This document shows, in pieces, positions 35,971 to 46,146 of a stretch of 64,000 bases of DNA (position 1 is the first letter of the stretch; each line of letters starts with the position of its first letter). The notes under the pieces were generated by a model. It made no database searches and was not told the origin of the DNA. It was given only the letters and a program-made list of their open reading frames with translations. The stretch covers positions 18,105 through 82,104 of the forward strand of contig NZ_RMBX01000018.1 in assembly GCF_003807585.1 (NCBI RefSeq), read 5' to 3'. A program made the position numbers and the translations under genes. Source of the DNA: Chitinophaga barathri. GTDB lineage: Bacteria > Bacteroidota > Bacteroidia > Chitinophagales > Chitinophagaceae.

Positions 35971-37821
35971 ATGAAATACGCAACGCTCGCGGGAATACTG
36001 CTCGCCGCAGCCGCCTGTCAAACACCTGCGCCAAAACAGGAGGCAGACACCACCCCGGTGAAAGACCTGCACACGCTTTCCAATGCGGACAGCATCCATA
36101 TCCGCAACCTGGATCTCAATATCGAGGTGGATTTTAGTCAAAAACAGATCAGGGGCATCGCGGGATGGCATGTAGCGAACCCGCAGGATATTGCCGTGCT
36201 GAAACTCGATACCTACGGCCTCTCTATCGATAGCGTAACCGTAAATGGCCAAAAAGTACAGCATACCCTGGACGCGGCCGTGCCCAACCTGGGCAGCAGG
36301 CTGAACATCCCGGTGGATAAACAGGCGGACCTGGTACAGATCTGGTACAAAACTTCTCCCGAAGCCACTGCGCTTCAATGGCTGGAACCTTCGCAGACCA
36401 TGGGCAAAAAACAGCCCTTCCTTTATACCCAGTCGGAATCTATCTACGCCCGCACATGGATACCCTGCCCTGACGGCCCGGGCATCCGTTTCCCTTATAC
36501 CGCCAGGGTGAAAGTGCCAAAGGACCTGATGGCTCTGATGAGCGCGGTAAACGTGCAGCAGCGCAACGACAGCGGCATCTACACTTTTTCGATGGAGCAG
36601 CCCGTGCCTGCTTACCTGATGGCCCTGGCAGTGGGAGATATTTCTTTTAAAGCCGTGGACAGCATCACCGGCGTATACACCGAGCCCGCTATGCTGGACA
36701 AAGCCGCCTGGGAACTGGCCGATATAGGTAAGATGGTAACCACCGCGGGACAGCTTTACGGTCCTTACCGCTGGGGCCGTTATGATGTGCTGGTGCTGCC
36801 GCCGGGCTTCCCGCTGGGTGGTATGGAAAATCCGCGCCTGACCTTTGCCACGCCTACCATCATCGCAGGGGACCGTTCCCTGGTATCCCTCATTGCGCAT
36901 GAGCTGGCGCATAGCTGGAGCGGCAACCTCGTGACGAATGCCACCTGGGAAGACTTCTGGCTGAATGAAGGATTCACTGTTTATTTTGAACGCCGCATCA
37001 TGGAAGCCATGCAGGGCGAAGACTATTCGGACATGCTGTGGGAGCTGGGCTACCAGGACCTGCAGGGCACCGTGGAAGAGCTGGGTAAAGACAGTAAAGA
37101 CACCTGGCTGAAGCTGGACCTGCGCAACCGCAACCCTGACGACGGCCTCACGGATATCGCTTATGAAAAAGGCGCGCACTTCCTCCGCCTGATCGAAAAA
37201 ACAGCCGGACGCGCCAAACTGGATACTTTCCTGCGCACCTACTTCGACAGTCACGCTTTTAAAACCATGAACACCGCGCAATTCCTGCAATACCTGGATG
37301 CCAACCTCATCAAAGGCGATACCGCCATGGCTGGAAAGATCAGGATCAATGACTGGGTATATGGCCCGGGCATCCCTGACAACTGCCCCAGGGCGCCACA
37401 AAAACGTTTTACGAAAGTGAGTGAAGAGGTGAAACGTTTCCAGGGCAGTACAGCGGCGAAAGAACTGCAAACTACCGGCTGGAGCTCTCATGAATGGCTG
37501 TATTTCCTGCGCGCGCTCAGCGGTATCAGCAAGGAAAAGATGAAAGAACTGGATGCCACCTTCCGTTTCACCCAAACCGGCAACAGCGAAATGGCCGACC
37601 AATGGTTTGTAATGGCCGTTGCGGCGGATTACGAGCCCGCTTATCCCGCAATGGAAAAATTCCTCAGCGAAGTAGGGCGCCGCAAATTCCTCACGCCGCT
37701 GTACACCGAAATGATGAAAACGCCGAAGGGCAAAGAAATGGCCATCCGCATTTATGGGAAATACAAACAGAATTATCACCCGCTGGCACAGGAGACTTTA
37801 AACAAACTGGTGAAAGGATAA
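35971..37821 (+). CDS. M1-family zinc aminopeptidase, lipoprotein
   Basis: 616-residue metallopeptidase. Lipobox LLAAAAC (Cys near 17); the aminopeptidase N-terminal sandwich; exopeptidase motif GGMEN near 283; zinc site H310-E-x-x-H314 with Glu333 in NEGFTVYFER, the correct 18-residue gap. A C-terminal armadillo-like helical domain (about 480-616) matches leukotriene-A4-hydrolase-type M1 enzymes. Likely trims peptides at the periplasm or cell surface. Ends at a strong terminator. Confidence 0.93.
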   Translation: MKYATLAGILLAAAACQTPAPKQEADTTPVKDLHTLSNADSIHIRNLDLNIEVDFSQKQIRGIAGWHVANPQDIAVLKLDTYGLSIDSVTVNGQKVQHTLDAAVPNLGSRLNIPVDKQADLVQIWYKTSPEATALQWLEPSQTMGKKQPFLYTQSESIYARTWIPCPDGPGIRFPYTARVKVPKDLMALMSAVNVQQRNDSGIYTFSMEQPVPAYLMALAVGDISFKAVDSITGVYTEPAMLDKAAWELADIGKMVTTAGQLYGPYRWGRYDVLVLPPGFPLGGMENPRLTFATPTIIAGDRSLVSLIAHELAHSWSGNLVTNATWEDFWLNEGFTVYFERRIMEAMQGEDYSDMLWELGYQDLQGTVEELGKDSKDTWLKLDLRNRNPDDGLTDIAYEKGAHFLRLIEKTAGRAKLDTFLRTYFDSHAFKTMNTAQFLQYLDANLIKGDTAMAGKIRINDWVYGPGIPDNCPRAPQKRFTKVSEEVKRFQGSTAAKELQTTGWSSHEWLYFLRALSGISKEKMKELDATFRFTQTGNSEMADQWFVMAVAADYEPAYPAMEKFLSEVGRRKFLTPLYTEMMKTPKGKEMAIRIYGKYKQNYHPLAQETLNKLVKG

Positions 37822-37845
37822 AAAGAAAAATAAATAACGTGTAGT

Positions 37846-37878
37846 ATCCCGGTTGCCTGTGGCGGCCGGGATTTTTTT
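37846..37878 (+). terminator. Intrinsic terminator of the M1 peptidase gene
   Basis: Twelve-pair stem ATCCCGGTTGCC (37846-37857) with GGCGGCCGGGAT (37861-37872), loop TGT, followed by seven T. Confidence 0.85.
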
Positions 37879-38569
37879 AACCCCGTATTCCCGCAATCAG
37901 GTTGACGGTAAGCGCCACCGCGAAAGTATTCAGGAAAAAAGAAAGCAAACCATGTATCAGCGCCACCCGCCTGATCTTCCGTGAGGTTACCTGTACATCG
38001 GACACCTGGAAGGTCATGCCGATGACGAAAGCGAAATACGCAAAATCAAAGTAATCCGGCTTTTTGGTATGCGGGAACGTAAGCCCACCGGCTTGTTTGG
38101 TGGTGTCGGTCTCATCGTCATCGTAATACAGGTTGGCGTAATGAACGGTCAGCGTGGTATGCACCAGCCACCACGATATCAATATCCCGCCGATGGCTAC
38201 CGGCAGATATACCAACATGGAAGTGTCTCCCGCGTCTTTGGAGAGGATGAGCAGCATCACCGTGACCATACTGGCCAGGGCGGCCAGCAGGACAAAGGAG
38301 TATACAAATATGCGGCTGCCATCGTCTATCCGCGCCAGTTTGCGTATCTGCTCAATGGAGCGGGTGAAAAATATAGTCCAGGTAATAATGATATAAGTAA
38401 GACCGAACACTTCCCAGAGCAGGGTGTACATCAGGAGATTGTTCAGGTTTGTATTGCGCAGCAGCAGGTACGTAACAAGGGCGAGCACAAGGCCGGCCAG
38501 CACCTTGTGAAAGGGATGCAGCCGCAGCAGCAGGCTGGCGAATTTGTTTCCGGGTTCGTTGAGGGGCAT
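37877..38569 (-). CDS. DUF1345 integral membrane protein
   Basis: 230-residue protein with about six hydrophobic segments (near residues 24-38, 45-68, 88-110, 120-142, 175-190 and 205-226). The C-terminal block FPHTKKPDYFDFAYFAFVIGMTFQVSDVQVTSRKIRR is the hallmark of DUF1345. Function of the family is unknown. Stands alone between two terminators. Confidence 0.85.
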   Translation of the reverse strand: MPLNEPGNKFASLLLRLHPFHKVLAGLVLALVTYLLLRNTNLNNLLMYTLLWEVFGLTYIIITWTIFFTRSIEQIRKLARIDDGSRIFVYSFVLLAALASMVTVMLLILSKDAGDTSMLVYLPVAIGGILISWWLVHTTLTVHYANLYYDDDETDTTKQAGGLTFPHTKKPDYFDFAYFAFVIGMTFQVSDVQVTSRKIRRVALIHGLLSFFLNTFAVALTVNLIAGIRG

Positions 38570-38582
38570 TATTAAAGTTACA

Positions 38583-38616
38583 TAAAAAAAGCGTGTACCC
38601 GTTTTGGTACACGCTT
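38583..38616 (-). terminator. Intrinsic terminator of the PepSY-like gene
   Basis: AAGCGTGTACC (38589-38599) pairs perfectly with GGTACACGCTT (38606-38616). On the minus strand it is followed by a run of T (38588-38584). Confidence 0.85.
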
Positions 38617-38643
38617 CAGTATTTTACCGGCGGAAGGAGAGTA

Positions 38644-39075
38644 TTATGCTTTCTGCAGTTTCTTCAGTAAGATGATATCGCCGGAAGTATTTGATTTGAG
38701 GGTGGTCCAATGTGTTTCGCCTTCCAGTACAATGGAGTAGAAAGTGTTGCCGTCCACTACATATTCCACGATATTGTTGATCTTCTGGTCAGGATATTTA
38801 CGGATCAGGCGGGTGATCACGTCGTAGGGCAGCTCTACATCGGAAATAAGGCGTGAAGTGGCGATCAGGTTGCCGTCTTTGTCAAAGTGAGCGGTTATTT
38901 TACGGGCGTTCAGGGTGAACTTGGCCATATAGTTGTTGTCCACTTCATACCAGTTTACATTAGCGGCGCCTGCGAATTCCTGGGCGAAAGCAACCTGTAC
39001 TTTACGGCTGATGTCCCTGCCAAAAGAAGTAGCGGCGGTAAGAACGATGGCGGCGAGGAGGATGAGCTTTTTCAT
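38644..39075 (-). CDS. Small exported PepSY-like protein
   Basis: 143-residue exported protein: signal peptide MKKLILLAAIVLTAATSFG, then two related alpha/beta segments (VQVAFAQEFAGAANVNWYEVDNNYMAKFTLNARKITAHFDKDGNLI and VITRLIRKYPDQKINNIVEYVVDGNTFYSIVLEG) typical of the beta-lactamase-inhibitor/PepSY-like group found in Bacteroidota. Role unknown. I use the ATG at 39075; the frame extends upstream without signal-like sequence. A possible promoter on the minus strand is TTG (39164-39162), 20 nt, TACTTTTA (39141-39134). Confidence 0.75.
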   Translation of the reverse strand: MKKLILLAAIVLTAATSFGRDISRKVQVAFAQEFAGAANVNWYEVDNNYMAKFTLNARKITAHFDKDGNLIATSRLISDVELPYDVITRLIRKYPDQKINNIVEYVVDGNTFYSIVLEGETHWTTLKSNTSGDIILLKKLQKA

Positions 39076-39422
39076 GATTATAGCGTTTTTTAGGATTTGA
39101 AAATTTGTTTTGTGTTTGTGTTGTTTGATGATGTAAAAGTACTCCCGTGACAGGCGGTTGGCAAGCAAATAGGTATTAATGGAGGGGTCAAACGGTGATT
39201 GTCCGGATTTGGGATTTATGCGGACACCGGCATCTGTGGCGGGTTTGGGGATGGTGTATGGTCTGAAGGCCCTCAAAGGTGTTTTGTACGGTACAGGGAC
39301 GACCGGTCGTACAAAAACGGTGGTTTGCAAAAGCGGACACTTTATCCCAAAAGCGGACGAATTTTGGTATTTTTAAGCCCTGAAACCAACATTAAACACA
39401 GGCGAGGCTGTTATTCCGTGGA
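39076..39422. promoter_or_regulatory. Divergent control region before the third-locus sigma gene
   Basis: 347 bp. Features: TGTCCG (39200-39205) facing CGGACA (39221-39226); a 9-bp inverted repeat TTTTGTACG (39282-39290) / CGTACAAAA (39308-39316); and a direct repeat CAAAAGCGGAC at 39328-39338 and 39348-39358, 20 bp apart. The CGGAC element also occurs in dyads at 50738-50774. Confidence 0.5.
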
Positions 39423-40025
39423 ATGTCCGAGAATCTAAATAACGAGCAGGAACTGCTGAAAAAACTGGCCCGGGGCGACCAGGAGGCTTTCAGAGCCTTA
39501 TTCAGCCAGCATTACAGGGCACTTTGTTTTTTTGCCGCATCTATCATTATTGACAGGCAGGAGGCGGAGGACATTGTGCAGGAGTCCTTTTCCCGCTTCT
39601 GGGACAAACGGGCCGGTTTCCCTACCGCCGCCGCCGTGAAGGCTTTTTTATATATCGCCACCAAAAACGCCTGTCTTAATTACCGCAAACTACGTGAACG
39701 CCGCAACGAAAGGGAAAAAGCCTTTGTATATCTCCAGGAAGGGGATGACCTCAGCACTTTTGATCCCGTATTGGCGGAAACCGAGATCATCGGCGAGCTG
39801 TACCGGGAGATAGAGAACCTGCCCACCCAATGCCGCCGTGTATTTACCCTGAGTTACCTGGAAGGCCGGAAAAACGAAGAGATCGCCACCACGTTGGGTA
39901 TTTCCTATAATACCGTCCGTACCCAGAAGCTGCGCGCGCTGAAGCTCATCAGGAGCGCGTTACTGAAGAAAAACCTGCTGCCCGCGCTCATGGCCTACCT
40001 GGCCTTTTTGAAGAGTATAAATTAA
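39423..40025 (+). CDS. ECF RNA polymerase sigma factor (FecI-like)
   Basis: 200-residue sigma factor. Region 2 about residues 25-95 (AEDIVQESFSRFWDKRAGF) and region 4 about 125-180 (LPTQCRRVFTLSYLEGRKNEEIATTLGISYNTVRTQKLRALKLIR). First gene of sigma-FecR-SusC-SusD-TlpA on the plus strand; should drive the downstream transport genes when released by FecR. Confidence 0.93.
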   Translation: MSENLNNEQELLKKLARGDQEAFRALFSQHYRALCFFAASIIIDRQEAEDIVQESFSRFWDKRAGFPTAAAVKAFLYIATKNACLNYRKLRERRNEREKAFVYLQEGDDLSTFDPVLAETEIIGELYREIENLPTQCRRVFTLSYLEGRKNEEIATTLGISYNTVRTQKLRALKLIRSALLKKNLLPALMAYLAFLKSIN

Positions 40026-40152
40026 ATATTTCTCTTATTTACCCCTCCTTTTTTAAATAATCCCAAAAAAAATTCCTGTTTCCTTTCATCGAAACGAAGG
40101 GATCGTTGTTTCTATATTAAAACCACTAAAATTGGAACCAGATCAACCGATA

Positions 40153-41373
40153 ATGCAAAGGACCGCTTTCCTGGTGCTTGGCTTCCTGAGAGGGGAGCTG
40201 AGCGCGCAGGAGCAGGAAGAGCTGGACGCCTGGGTGGCGGCTTCACCGGAAAACAGGGCTTTTTTTGACTCCCTCACGGTTGATGATTCCCTTCACAGGA
40301 AACTCGCTGCCTACGCCCTTGCCGATGAGGAACAGGGCTGGCAACGGTTTGCCGCAAAATATTTCCCCGGGAGCCTGAACGTCCCGGGTCCCCGTCCCGA
40401 TAACGCGGGTAGTGGCGTACAGGAGGGCGGCGAAACAGCCGAAACACCGCTCCGCACCATCCGTTCCCGCAACCGCTGGTGGATGGCTGCCGCCGCCATT
40501 GCCGTACTGGTGCTTGGCACCTGGATGTTCCTGCCCCGCAAACAGCAGCCGGCAGTAGCTGTTCAGCAGGTGAACGATGTTATGCCCGGCTCAAACAAAG
40601 CCATACTCACACTGGCCGACGGCACCACCATATCCCTTGACAGCAGCGGGAACCAGGTGATCGCTCAGCAGGGCGCCGCCGTAAAACAGACCGGCGGATT
40701 ACTGGAATACGAACCAGGGGAAAAAGGCGCCGGGAACGTGTATAATACATTAAGAACGCCCCGTGGCGGGCAGTTCCGCATCGCCCTCCCGGATGGCAGC
40801 GCCGTATGGCTCAACGCGGAATCTTCCCTGCGTTTCCCTGTAGCTTTCAGCGGGCCGGAAAGAAAAGTGGAAATGACCGGAGAGGCTTATTTCGAAGTAA
40901 AACAGGACGCCGCACATCCTTTCACGGTGCAGGTGACGCCGCAAACCGCCGTAACAGTGCTGGGCACACATTTTAATATCAATGCCTATACCAACGAGCC
41001 CGGCATCAGCGCCACCCTGCTGGAAGGCGCCGTACAGGTGACCGCCGGCAACGATTCCCGCAGGCTCAGCCCGGGCCAGCAGGCCCGTGTAAACAGCTCC
41101 GGGCAGATCACCGTATTACAGCAGGTAGATACCGAAGAAGCCATAGGCTGGAAAAATGAGATATTCTATTTCCGCGACGCGGACATTCAATCCGTAATGC
41201 GCCAGCTGGAACGCTGGTACGATGTGGAAGTGGAATACCGGGGAGCAGTGCCTTCACGCCGCTTCCAGGGTGAAATACAACGAAATTTAAAACTCTCCGA
41301 TGTGCTGGAAGGGCTCCGCAGCACCGGCATCGGTTTTAGTATAGAAGGAAAAAAGATCGTCGTAGTACCATAA
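40153..41373 (+). CDS. FecR-type anti-sigma factor
   Basis: 406 residues from this ATG; an in-frame TTG at 40132 would add seven residues and cannot be excluded. Cytoplasmic anti-sigma part (about 1-105), membrane helix RWWMAAAAIAVLVLGTWMFL, periplasmic FecR domain with GEAYFEV and VLGTHFNINAY, C-terminal DUF4974 ending EGKKIVVVP. Partner of the sigma gene 127 bp upstream. Confidence 0.9.
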   Translation: MQRTAFLVLGFLRGELSAQEQEELDAWVAASPENRAFFDSLTVDDSLHRKLAAYALADEEQGWQRFAAKYFPGSLNVPGPRPDNAGSGVQEGGETAETPLRTIRSRNRWWMAAAAIAVLVLGTWMFLPRKQQPAVAVQQVNDVMPGSNKAILTLADGTTISLDSSGNQVIAQQGAAVKQTGGLLEYEPGEKGAGNVYNTLRTPRGGQFRIALPDGSAVWLNAESSLRFPVAFSGPERKVEMTGEAYFEVKQDAAHPFTVQVTPQTAVTVLGTHFNINAYTNEPGISATLLEGAVQVTAGNDSRRLSPGQQARVNSSGQITVLQQVDTEEAIGWKNEIFYFRDADIQSVMRQLERWYDVEVEYRGAVPSRRFQGEIQRNLKLSDVLEGLRSTGIGFSIEGKKIVVVP

Positions 41374-41467
41374 AAACAGAACCGGAGGCGCTTGGACCCG
41401 CCCCCGGCTAATGTCAGGAAATATAGCAACCAACTAGTTATTACTATTATCCAAACAATGCAAATCT

Positions 41468-44400
41468 ATGCAATTGAATGATCATGCAAAGGCCCATTCC
41501 TTACCTGGGCTTTTTTCAACCAAACTAAGACGCACTATGAGATTAACTGTCATTCTCATGATCGTGGCCAGCCTGAAAGTTTCTGCAGGCTCTTATGCGC
41601 AGAGCGTATCGCTCTCTCTCCGGGACGCTTCCCTCGAAGAAGTGTTTACCGCGGTCAAAAAACAGACCGGCTACCTGTTCTTTTACGACCGGGACCTGCT
41701 GCGCAGCACCAGTAAAGTAACCATTACGGCAGATAATCAGCCGCTGGGCACTTTCCTGGCCGCAGTGTTCAAGGAACAGCCGCTGGATTACTCCATCAAA
41801 GACAAAACCATTTTCATCAGTCCCAAACCGCTTGTTCCCGCTTCTCCTTCCGCCAGTGTTGTATTGCAGGAAATAAAAGGTAACGTAACGGGAGATGACG
41901 GCCTGGCCCTGATAGGCGTGAGCATCAAGATCAAAGGCACGTCCACCGGTACGGTCACGGATGTGAACGGTAATTTTTCGATCAACGCCGAACCCGGCAG
42001 CGTGCTGGTGGTGTCTTTTATCGGGTACGAAACCCGTGAAGTAACCGCGCAGGCGGGCAATCCCCTTGCCATCAGGCTGAAGCCCACGGTAAGTTCACTG
42101 GATGAAACGGTGGTGATCGGTTATGGTTCCGCCTCACGGAGGAACCTTACCAGCAGCGTGTCTTCCATTAAAAGCAAAGACATCGCCAACAACCCGGTGG
42201 TAGATCCCTTTGCTGCCATGCAGGGCCGTTTAGCCGGCGTATTCATATCTTCCAGCAACGGCCTCCCCGGTGCACGTTTCAACGTAACACTGCGCGGCCA
42301 GAATTCTCTGCTGCAGAGCAACGAGCCGCTGTACGTGATAGACGGTATCCCTTATTTCAACGAACCGCTCAACGACAATACCTTTAACAGTGCCAATGGT
42401 GAACTGAGCCCGCTGCAAAGTATCAACCCTTCGGACATTGAAAGGATAGACGTGCTGAAAGACGCGGACGCCACGGCTATTTACGGCTCCCGCGCGGGCA
42501 ATGGCGTAATATTGATCACCACCAAAAAAGGACAGGCCGGCAAAGCGCGGGTGAACTTCAACGTGTTCAGCGGTGCCAGCAAAGTGGTGAATATGCTGCC
42601 TGTACTCAACACCGAAGAATACCTGGCGATGCGCAGAGAAGCATTTGCCAACGACGGTAAAACCCCCACCGCCGAAAACGCCCCGGACCTCACCGTATGG
42701 GACCAACAGCAAGGCCGCAACTGGCAGGAAGAACTGATCGGCGGCACCGCGAACATCACCGAGGCGCAGGGCTCCGTGTCCGGCGGTACGGAACAGACGC
42801 GTTTTATGCTCAGCGGCACTTATACCCGTCAAACGACGGTGATGCCGAACAATCCCGCCTATACACGCGGAGCTTCGCACCTGAATATTGATCATAAAAG
42901 CGCGGACGGCAAATTCAATATTACCGCCTCCGTGAACTATTCCACCATAAAAGACCGCTCCATCTCCAGCGACCTCACGTACTATTACGACGTGGCGCCC
43001 AATTATCCCGTATATGGTGACGACGGTAAGTTTTACTGGTTCAATAATGAGCAGAATCCGATTGCTTATCTGCAGCGGAAGTCCAACACGCGTACTAATA
43101 ACCTCATCGCCAACAGCGTGATCCGTTATACAGTGCTGCCCGGCCTCAATGCCAAGGTGAATCTCGGTTATACTTCCACTAACATGGACCAGGTGCAGGT
43201 ATACCCGAACATCGTGTTCAACCCGCAGTCCACGCCCGGCAGCATGACGTACTTCGGCAATACCGACGTTAATTCCTGGCTTGTGGAGCCGCAGCTGGAA
43301 TATAACCGTACGATCGCGAAAGGTGAATTGCAGGTACTGGTAGGCGCTACCTGGCAGCAGAACCTGCGCGAAGGGAACCGCATAGACGCTACGAATTTCT
43401 CCAGCGACGCACTGCTTGAAAATATGGAAGCCGCCGGCAACCTTAAAAGCACTTTCCTCTACAGTCTGTACCGCTACACTTCCGCCTTCGGACGTATTAC
43501 CTACAACTGGGACGAAAAATACGTGCTGAACGGCAGTTTCCGCCGCGACGGTTCCACCCGCTTCGGTCCCGGTAACCGCTTCGGCAATTTCGGCGCGATT
43601 GGCGCAGCCTGGATCTTCTCCAATGAGAATTTCATCAAAGGCAACAATGTGCTGAGCTTTGGTAAACTGAGAGGCAGCTGGGGTACGGTTGGTTCGGATA
43701 ACATCGGCACCAACGATTATCTCGACAGCTGGAGCCCCGTAAGTTTCCCTTACGACGGTATTACCGGTATCTCTCCATCCCGCCTGGCGAACAATGAATA
43801 TAAATGGGAAGAATCAAGGAAGTCGGAAGTAGCCTTGGAACTGGGTTTCCTACATGACCGCATTATCCTCAACACCAATTATTATTATAACCTCACCGGC
43901 AACCAGCTGGTAGATTATACGCTTACCCCGCAGGTCGGCTTTGGCTCGCTGCGTGCCAACTTCGATGCGCTGGTGCAAAACAGCGGCTGGGAGTTTGAAT
44001 TGAGCACCGTGAACGTGAAGAAAAACGATTTCACCTGGAACTCTTCTTTTAACCTGACCATCAACAAAAACAAGCTGAAAAAATATGACGGGATCGAAAC
44101 ATCCGTGTACAAAGACCAGTACGTGGTCGGCAAATCGCTCACTATCCAGAAAGGATACGATTTTGTACGGGTGAACCCGGATAATGGCGTGGCTGAATTC
44201 CGCGACCTTGACGGCGACGGCTCCATTTCAGAATTTACGGACTACGTGATACTCGGTCAATACATGCCAAAATACTACGGCGGCCTGCAAAATTCCCTGC
44301 GGTACAAAAAACTGGAGCTGGATTTCCTGTTCCAGTTCGTGAACCAGGAAGGCCCGGGCATCAACTACGGGTATGAGTCCAACCCTTACGGGGTGATGGC

Positions 44401-44737
44401 TAACAAAGACCGCAGTGCGCTGGACCGCTGGCGCAAGAAAGGCGACATCACCAATTATCCCCGTGCCACTACAACGGCCGCCGATGTGCGCTGGGACCTT
44501 TATCGCCTCTCTACGGCCGTTTGGGGCGACGCTTCTTACATCCGTTTGAAGAACGTTTCGCTGCGATACGATTTGTCTGATTATGCGCGTGCGCTGAAAC
44601 TGAGCAGGCTGGTGGTATATGCCAACGCGCAGAACCTGTTCACGTTCACGAACTACGAAGGCATGGACCCCGAAACGCAGGGTTTTAGAATGCCACCGCT
44701 GAAAAACATCACCGCCGGCATCCAGCTTACATTTTAA
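41468..44737 (+). CDS. SusC/RagA-type TonB-dependent receptor with STN signalling domain
   Basis: 1089-residue transducer-type receptor. Long n-region then a hydrophobic stretch to about residue 44; STN domain about 46-118 (VSLSLRDASLEEVFTAVKKQTGY); carboxypeptidase-like sandwich about 137-210; plug with LKDADATAIYGSRAGNG, a slight variant of the usual SRGANG; barrel ending ITAGIQLTF. An ATG at 41537 is an alternative start giving a shorter signal peptide. Confidence 0.94.
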   Translation: MQLNDHAKAHSLPGLFSTKLRRTMRLTVILMIVASLKVSAGSYAQSVSLSLRDASLEEVFTAVKKQTGYLFFYDRDLLRSTSKVTITADNQPLGTFLAAVFKEQPLDYSIKDKTIFISPKPLVPASPSASVVLQEIKGNVTGDDGLALIGVSIKIKGTSTGTVTDVNGNFSINAEPGSVLVVSFIGYETREVTAQAGNPLAIRLKPTVSSLDETVVIGYGSASRRNLTSSVSSIKSKDIANNPVVDPFAAMQGRLAGVFISSSNGLPGARFNVTLRGQNSLLQSNEPLYVIDGIPYFNEPLNDNTFNSANGELSPLQSINPSDIERIDVLKDADATAIYGSRAGNGVILITTKKGQAGKARVNFNVFSGASKVVNMLPVLNTEEYLAMRREAFANDGKTPTAENAPDLTVWDQQQGRNWQEELIGGTANITEAQGSVSGGTEQTRFMLSGTYTRQTTVMPNNPAYTRGASHLNIDHKSADGKFNITASVNYSTIKDRSISSDLTYYYDVAPNYPVYGDDGKFYWFNNEQNPIAYLQRKSNTRTNNLIANSVIRYTVLPGLNAKVNLGYTSTNMDQVQVYPNIVFNPQSTPGSMTYFGNTDVNSWLVEPQLEYNRTIAKGELQVLVGATWQQNLREGNRIDATNFSSDALLENMEAAGNLKSTFLYSLYRYTSAFGRITYNWDEKYVLNGSFRRDGSTRFGPGNRFGNFGAIGAAWIFSNENFIKGNNVLSFGKLRGSWGTVGSDNIGTNDYLDSWSPVSFPYDGITGISPSRLANNEYKWEESRKSEVALELGFLHDRIILNTNYYYNLTGNQLVDYTLTPQVGFGSLRANFDALVQNSGWEFELSTVNVKKNDFTWNSSFNLTINKNKLKKYDGIETSVYKDQYVVGKSLTIQKGYDFVRVNPDNGVAEFRDLDGDGSISEFTDYVILGQYMPKYYGGLQNSLRYKKLELDFLFQFVNQEGPGINYGYESNPYGVMANKDRSALDRWRKKGDITNYPRATTTAADVRWDLYRLSTAVWGDASYIRLKNVSLRYDLSDYARALKLSRLVVYANAQNLFTFTNYEGMDPETQGFRMPPLKNITAGIQLTF

Positions 44738-44757
44738 TGGACTTTAAACAACAAACG

Positions 44758-46146
44758 ATGAAAAGCATTCAATTCCTGATAATAAGCGCCGCCGTTCTTT
44801 TCACATCCTGCAGTAAATTTGTGGATACGCCGACGCCAAAGACCGAACTCGCTTCGCAACTGGTGTTCACGGACGATAAAACGGCTTCCGCCGCAGTGGT
44901 AGGCCTGTACGTGGATATGAACGGTTTTAACTACCAGTTCGCGAATTCACTGATCAACTACCTCTCTGCGATACATGCAGACGATCTGTATTATTTCACC
45001 ACTTTCGAAAATTACGACGTATTCCGCCAGGTGAGGCTGCTGCCCAACAGTAATTATGTGACCGCATACTGGTCATCCGTATACTCCTACATTTACCATA
45101 CCAATGCCTGCATCGAGGGGCTTACCACGGCGCAGAACCTTACGCCGTCCGTGAAGGACCAGTTGCTGGGGGAATCCTACTTCATGCGGGCATTCTTTTA
45201 TTTTTACCTGGTCAATATCTATGGCGATGTACCGTTGATAACCACTACCGATTATGTGACCAACGACAGCAAAGGCCGTGAACCGGCGCTTAACGTTTAC
45301 ACGCAGATCATCAGCGACCTCCGGGAAGCAAAAGCCAGGATGGCGGACAATTACCCGTCCAGCAACCGCGTGCGTCCCAACAAAGCCGCTGCCACCGCTT
45401 TGCTGGCAAGGACTTTCCTTTACACCAAAGACTGGGCAAAAGCCGAAACCGAAGCCACTGAAGTGCTGAACAACAGCCGCTACACCCTGCTCCAGGATCT
45501 GAACAGCGTATTCCTTGCCAATAGCCGCGAAGCCATCTGGCAGCTGCAGGCCGTGAACGTAGCCGGTGGCCGCAACACCTGGGAAGGATTCACCGTTGTG
45601 CCCTTCTCCGACGTTTCTACGGTTACCTTCCGGCTGGACACGACAAACCTGGTCGGGAAATTTGAACCAAACGACGCAAGGCGTACAAACTGGACAGGCA
45701 ACAGGTTTTTAGCTACCGGTGCCCATATTTACTGGCCGATGAAATATAAAGTGCGCACGAGCACAGCCGCCGCGCCCACCGAGTATTCCATGGTGATGCG
45801 CCTGGCCGAACAATTCCTGATCCGCGCGGAAGCGCGCATCCGCCAGGATAAACTCAACGAAGGCCGCTCAGACCTGGATTCCATCCGCCTGAGAGCTAAG
45901 CTGCCGGTGCTGTCCACCAGTCTCGATAAATCCGCCCTGCTGCTGGCAGTGGAAAAAGAACGCCAGGTGGAACTGTTCACCGAATGGGGGCACCGCTGGT
46001 TTGACCTGAAACGTACCCAGCGCTCCTCTGCCGTACTCAGCCCTATCAAAGGTGCGAACTGGCAGGCTACGGACACACTGTATCCCATTCCCACTGATGC
46101 CATTAAAACCAATATAAACCTGACACAGAATGAAGGCTATAAATAA
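44758..46146 (+). CDS. SusD/RagB-family surface lipoprotein
   Basis: 462 residues from the ATG at 44758, which gives a standard lipoprotein signal (MKSIQFLIISAAVLFTSC). An upstream ATG at 44737 overlaps the SusC stop (TAATG) and would add seven residues. Family signature GESYFMRAFFYFYLVNIYGD; C-terminal WFDLKRT and LYPIPTDAIKTN...NEGYK tail. Overlaps the next gene by 17 bp, so translation is probably coupled. Confidence 0.92.
   Translation: MKSIQFLIISAAVLFTSCSKFVDTPTPKTELASQLVFTDDKTASAAVVGLYVDMNGFNYQFANSLINYLSAIHADDLYYFTTFENYDVFRQVRLLPNSNYVTAYWSSVYSYIYHTNACIEGLTTAQNLTPSVKDQLLGESYFMRAFFYFYLVNIYGDVPLITTTDYVTNDSKGREPALNVYTQIISDLREAKARMADNYPSSNRVRPNKAAATALLARTFLYTKDWAKAETEATEVLNNSRYTLLQDLNSVFLANSREAIWQLQAVNVAGGRNTWEGFTVVPFSDVSTVTFRLDTTNLVGKFEPNDARRTNWTGNRFLATGAHIYWPMKYKVRTSTAAAPTEYSMVMRLAEQFLIRAEARIRQDKLNEGRSDLDSIRLRAKLPVLSTSLDKSALLLAVEKERQVELFTEWGHRWFDLKRTQRSSAVLSPIKGANWQATDTLYPIPTDAIKTNINLTQNEGYK

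Noticed and set aside
35851..37779. Long minus-strand open frame (642 codons) opposite the M1 peptidase gene
   Set aside because: It mirrors a clear M1 peptidase with intact zinc site; the product has no recognisable domain and arises from the codon bias of the real gene.
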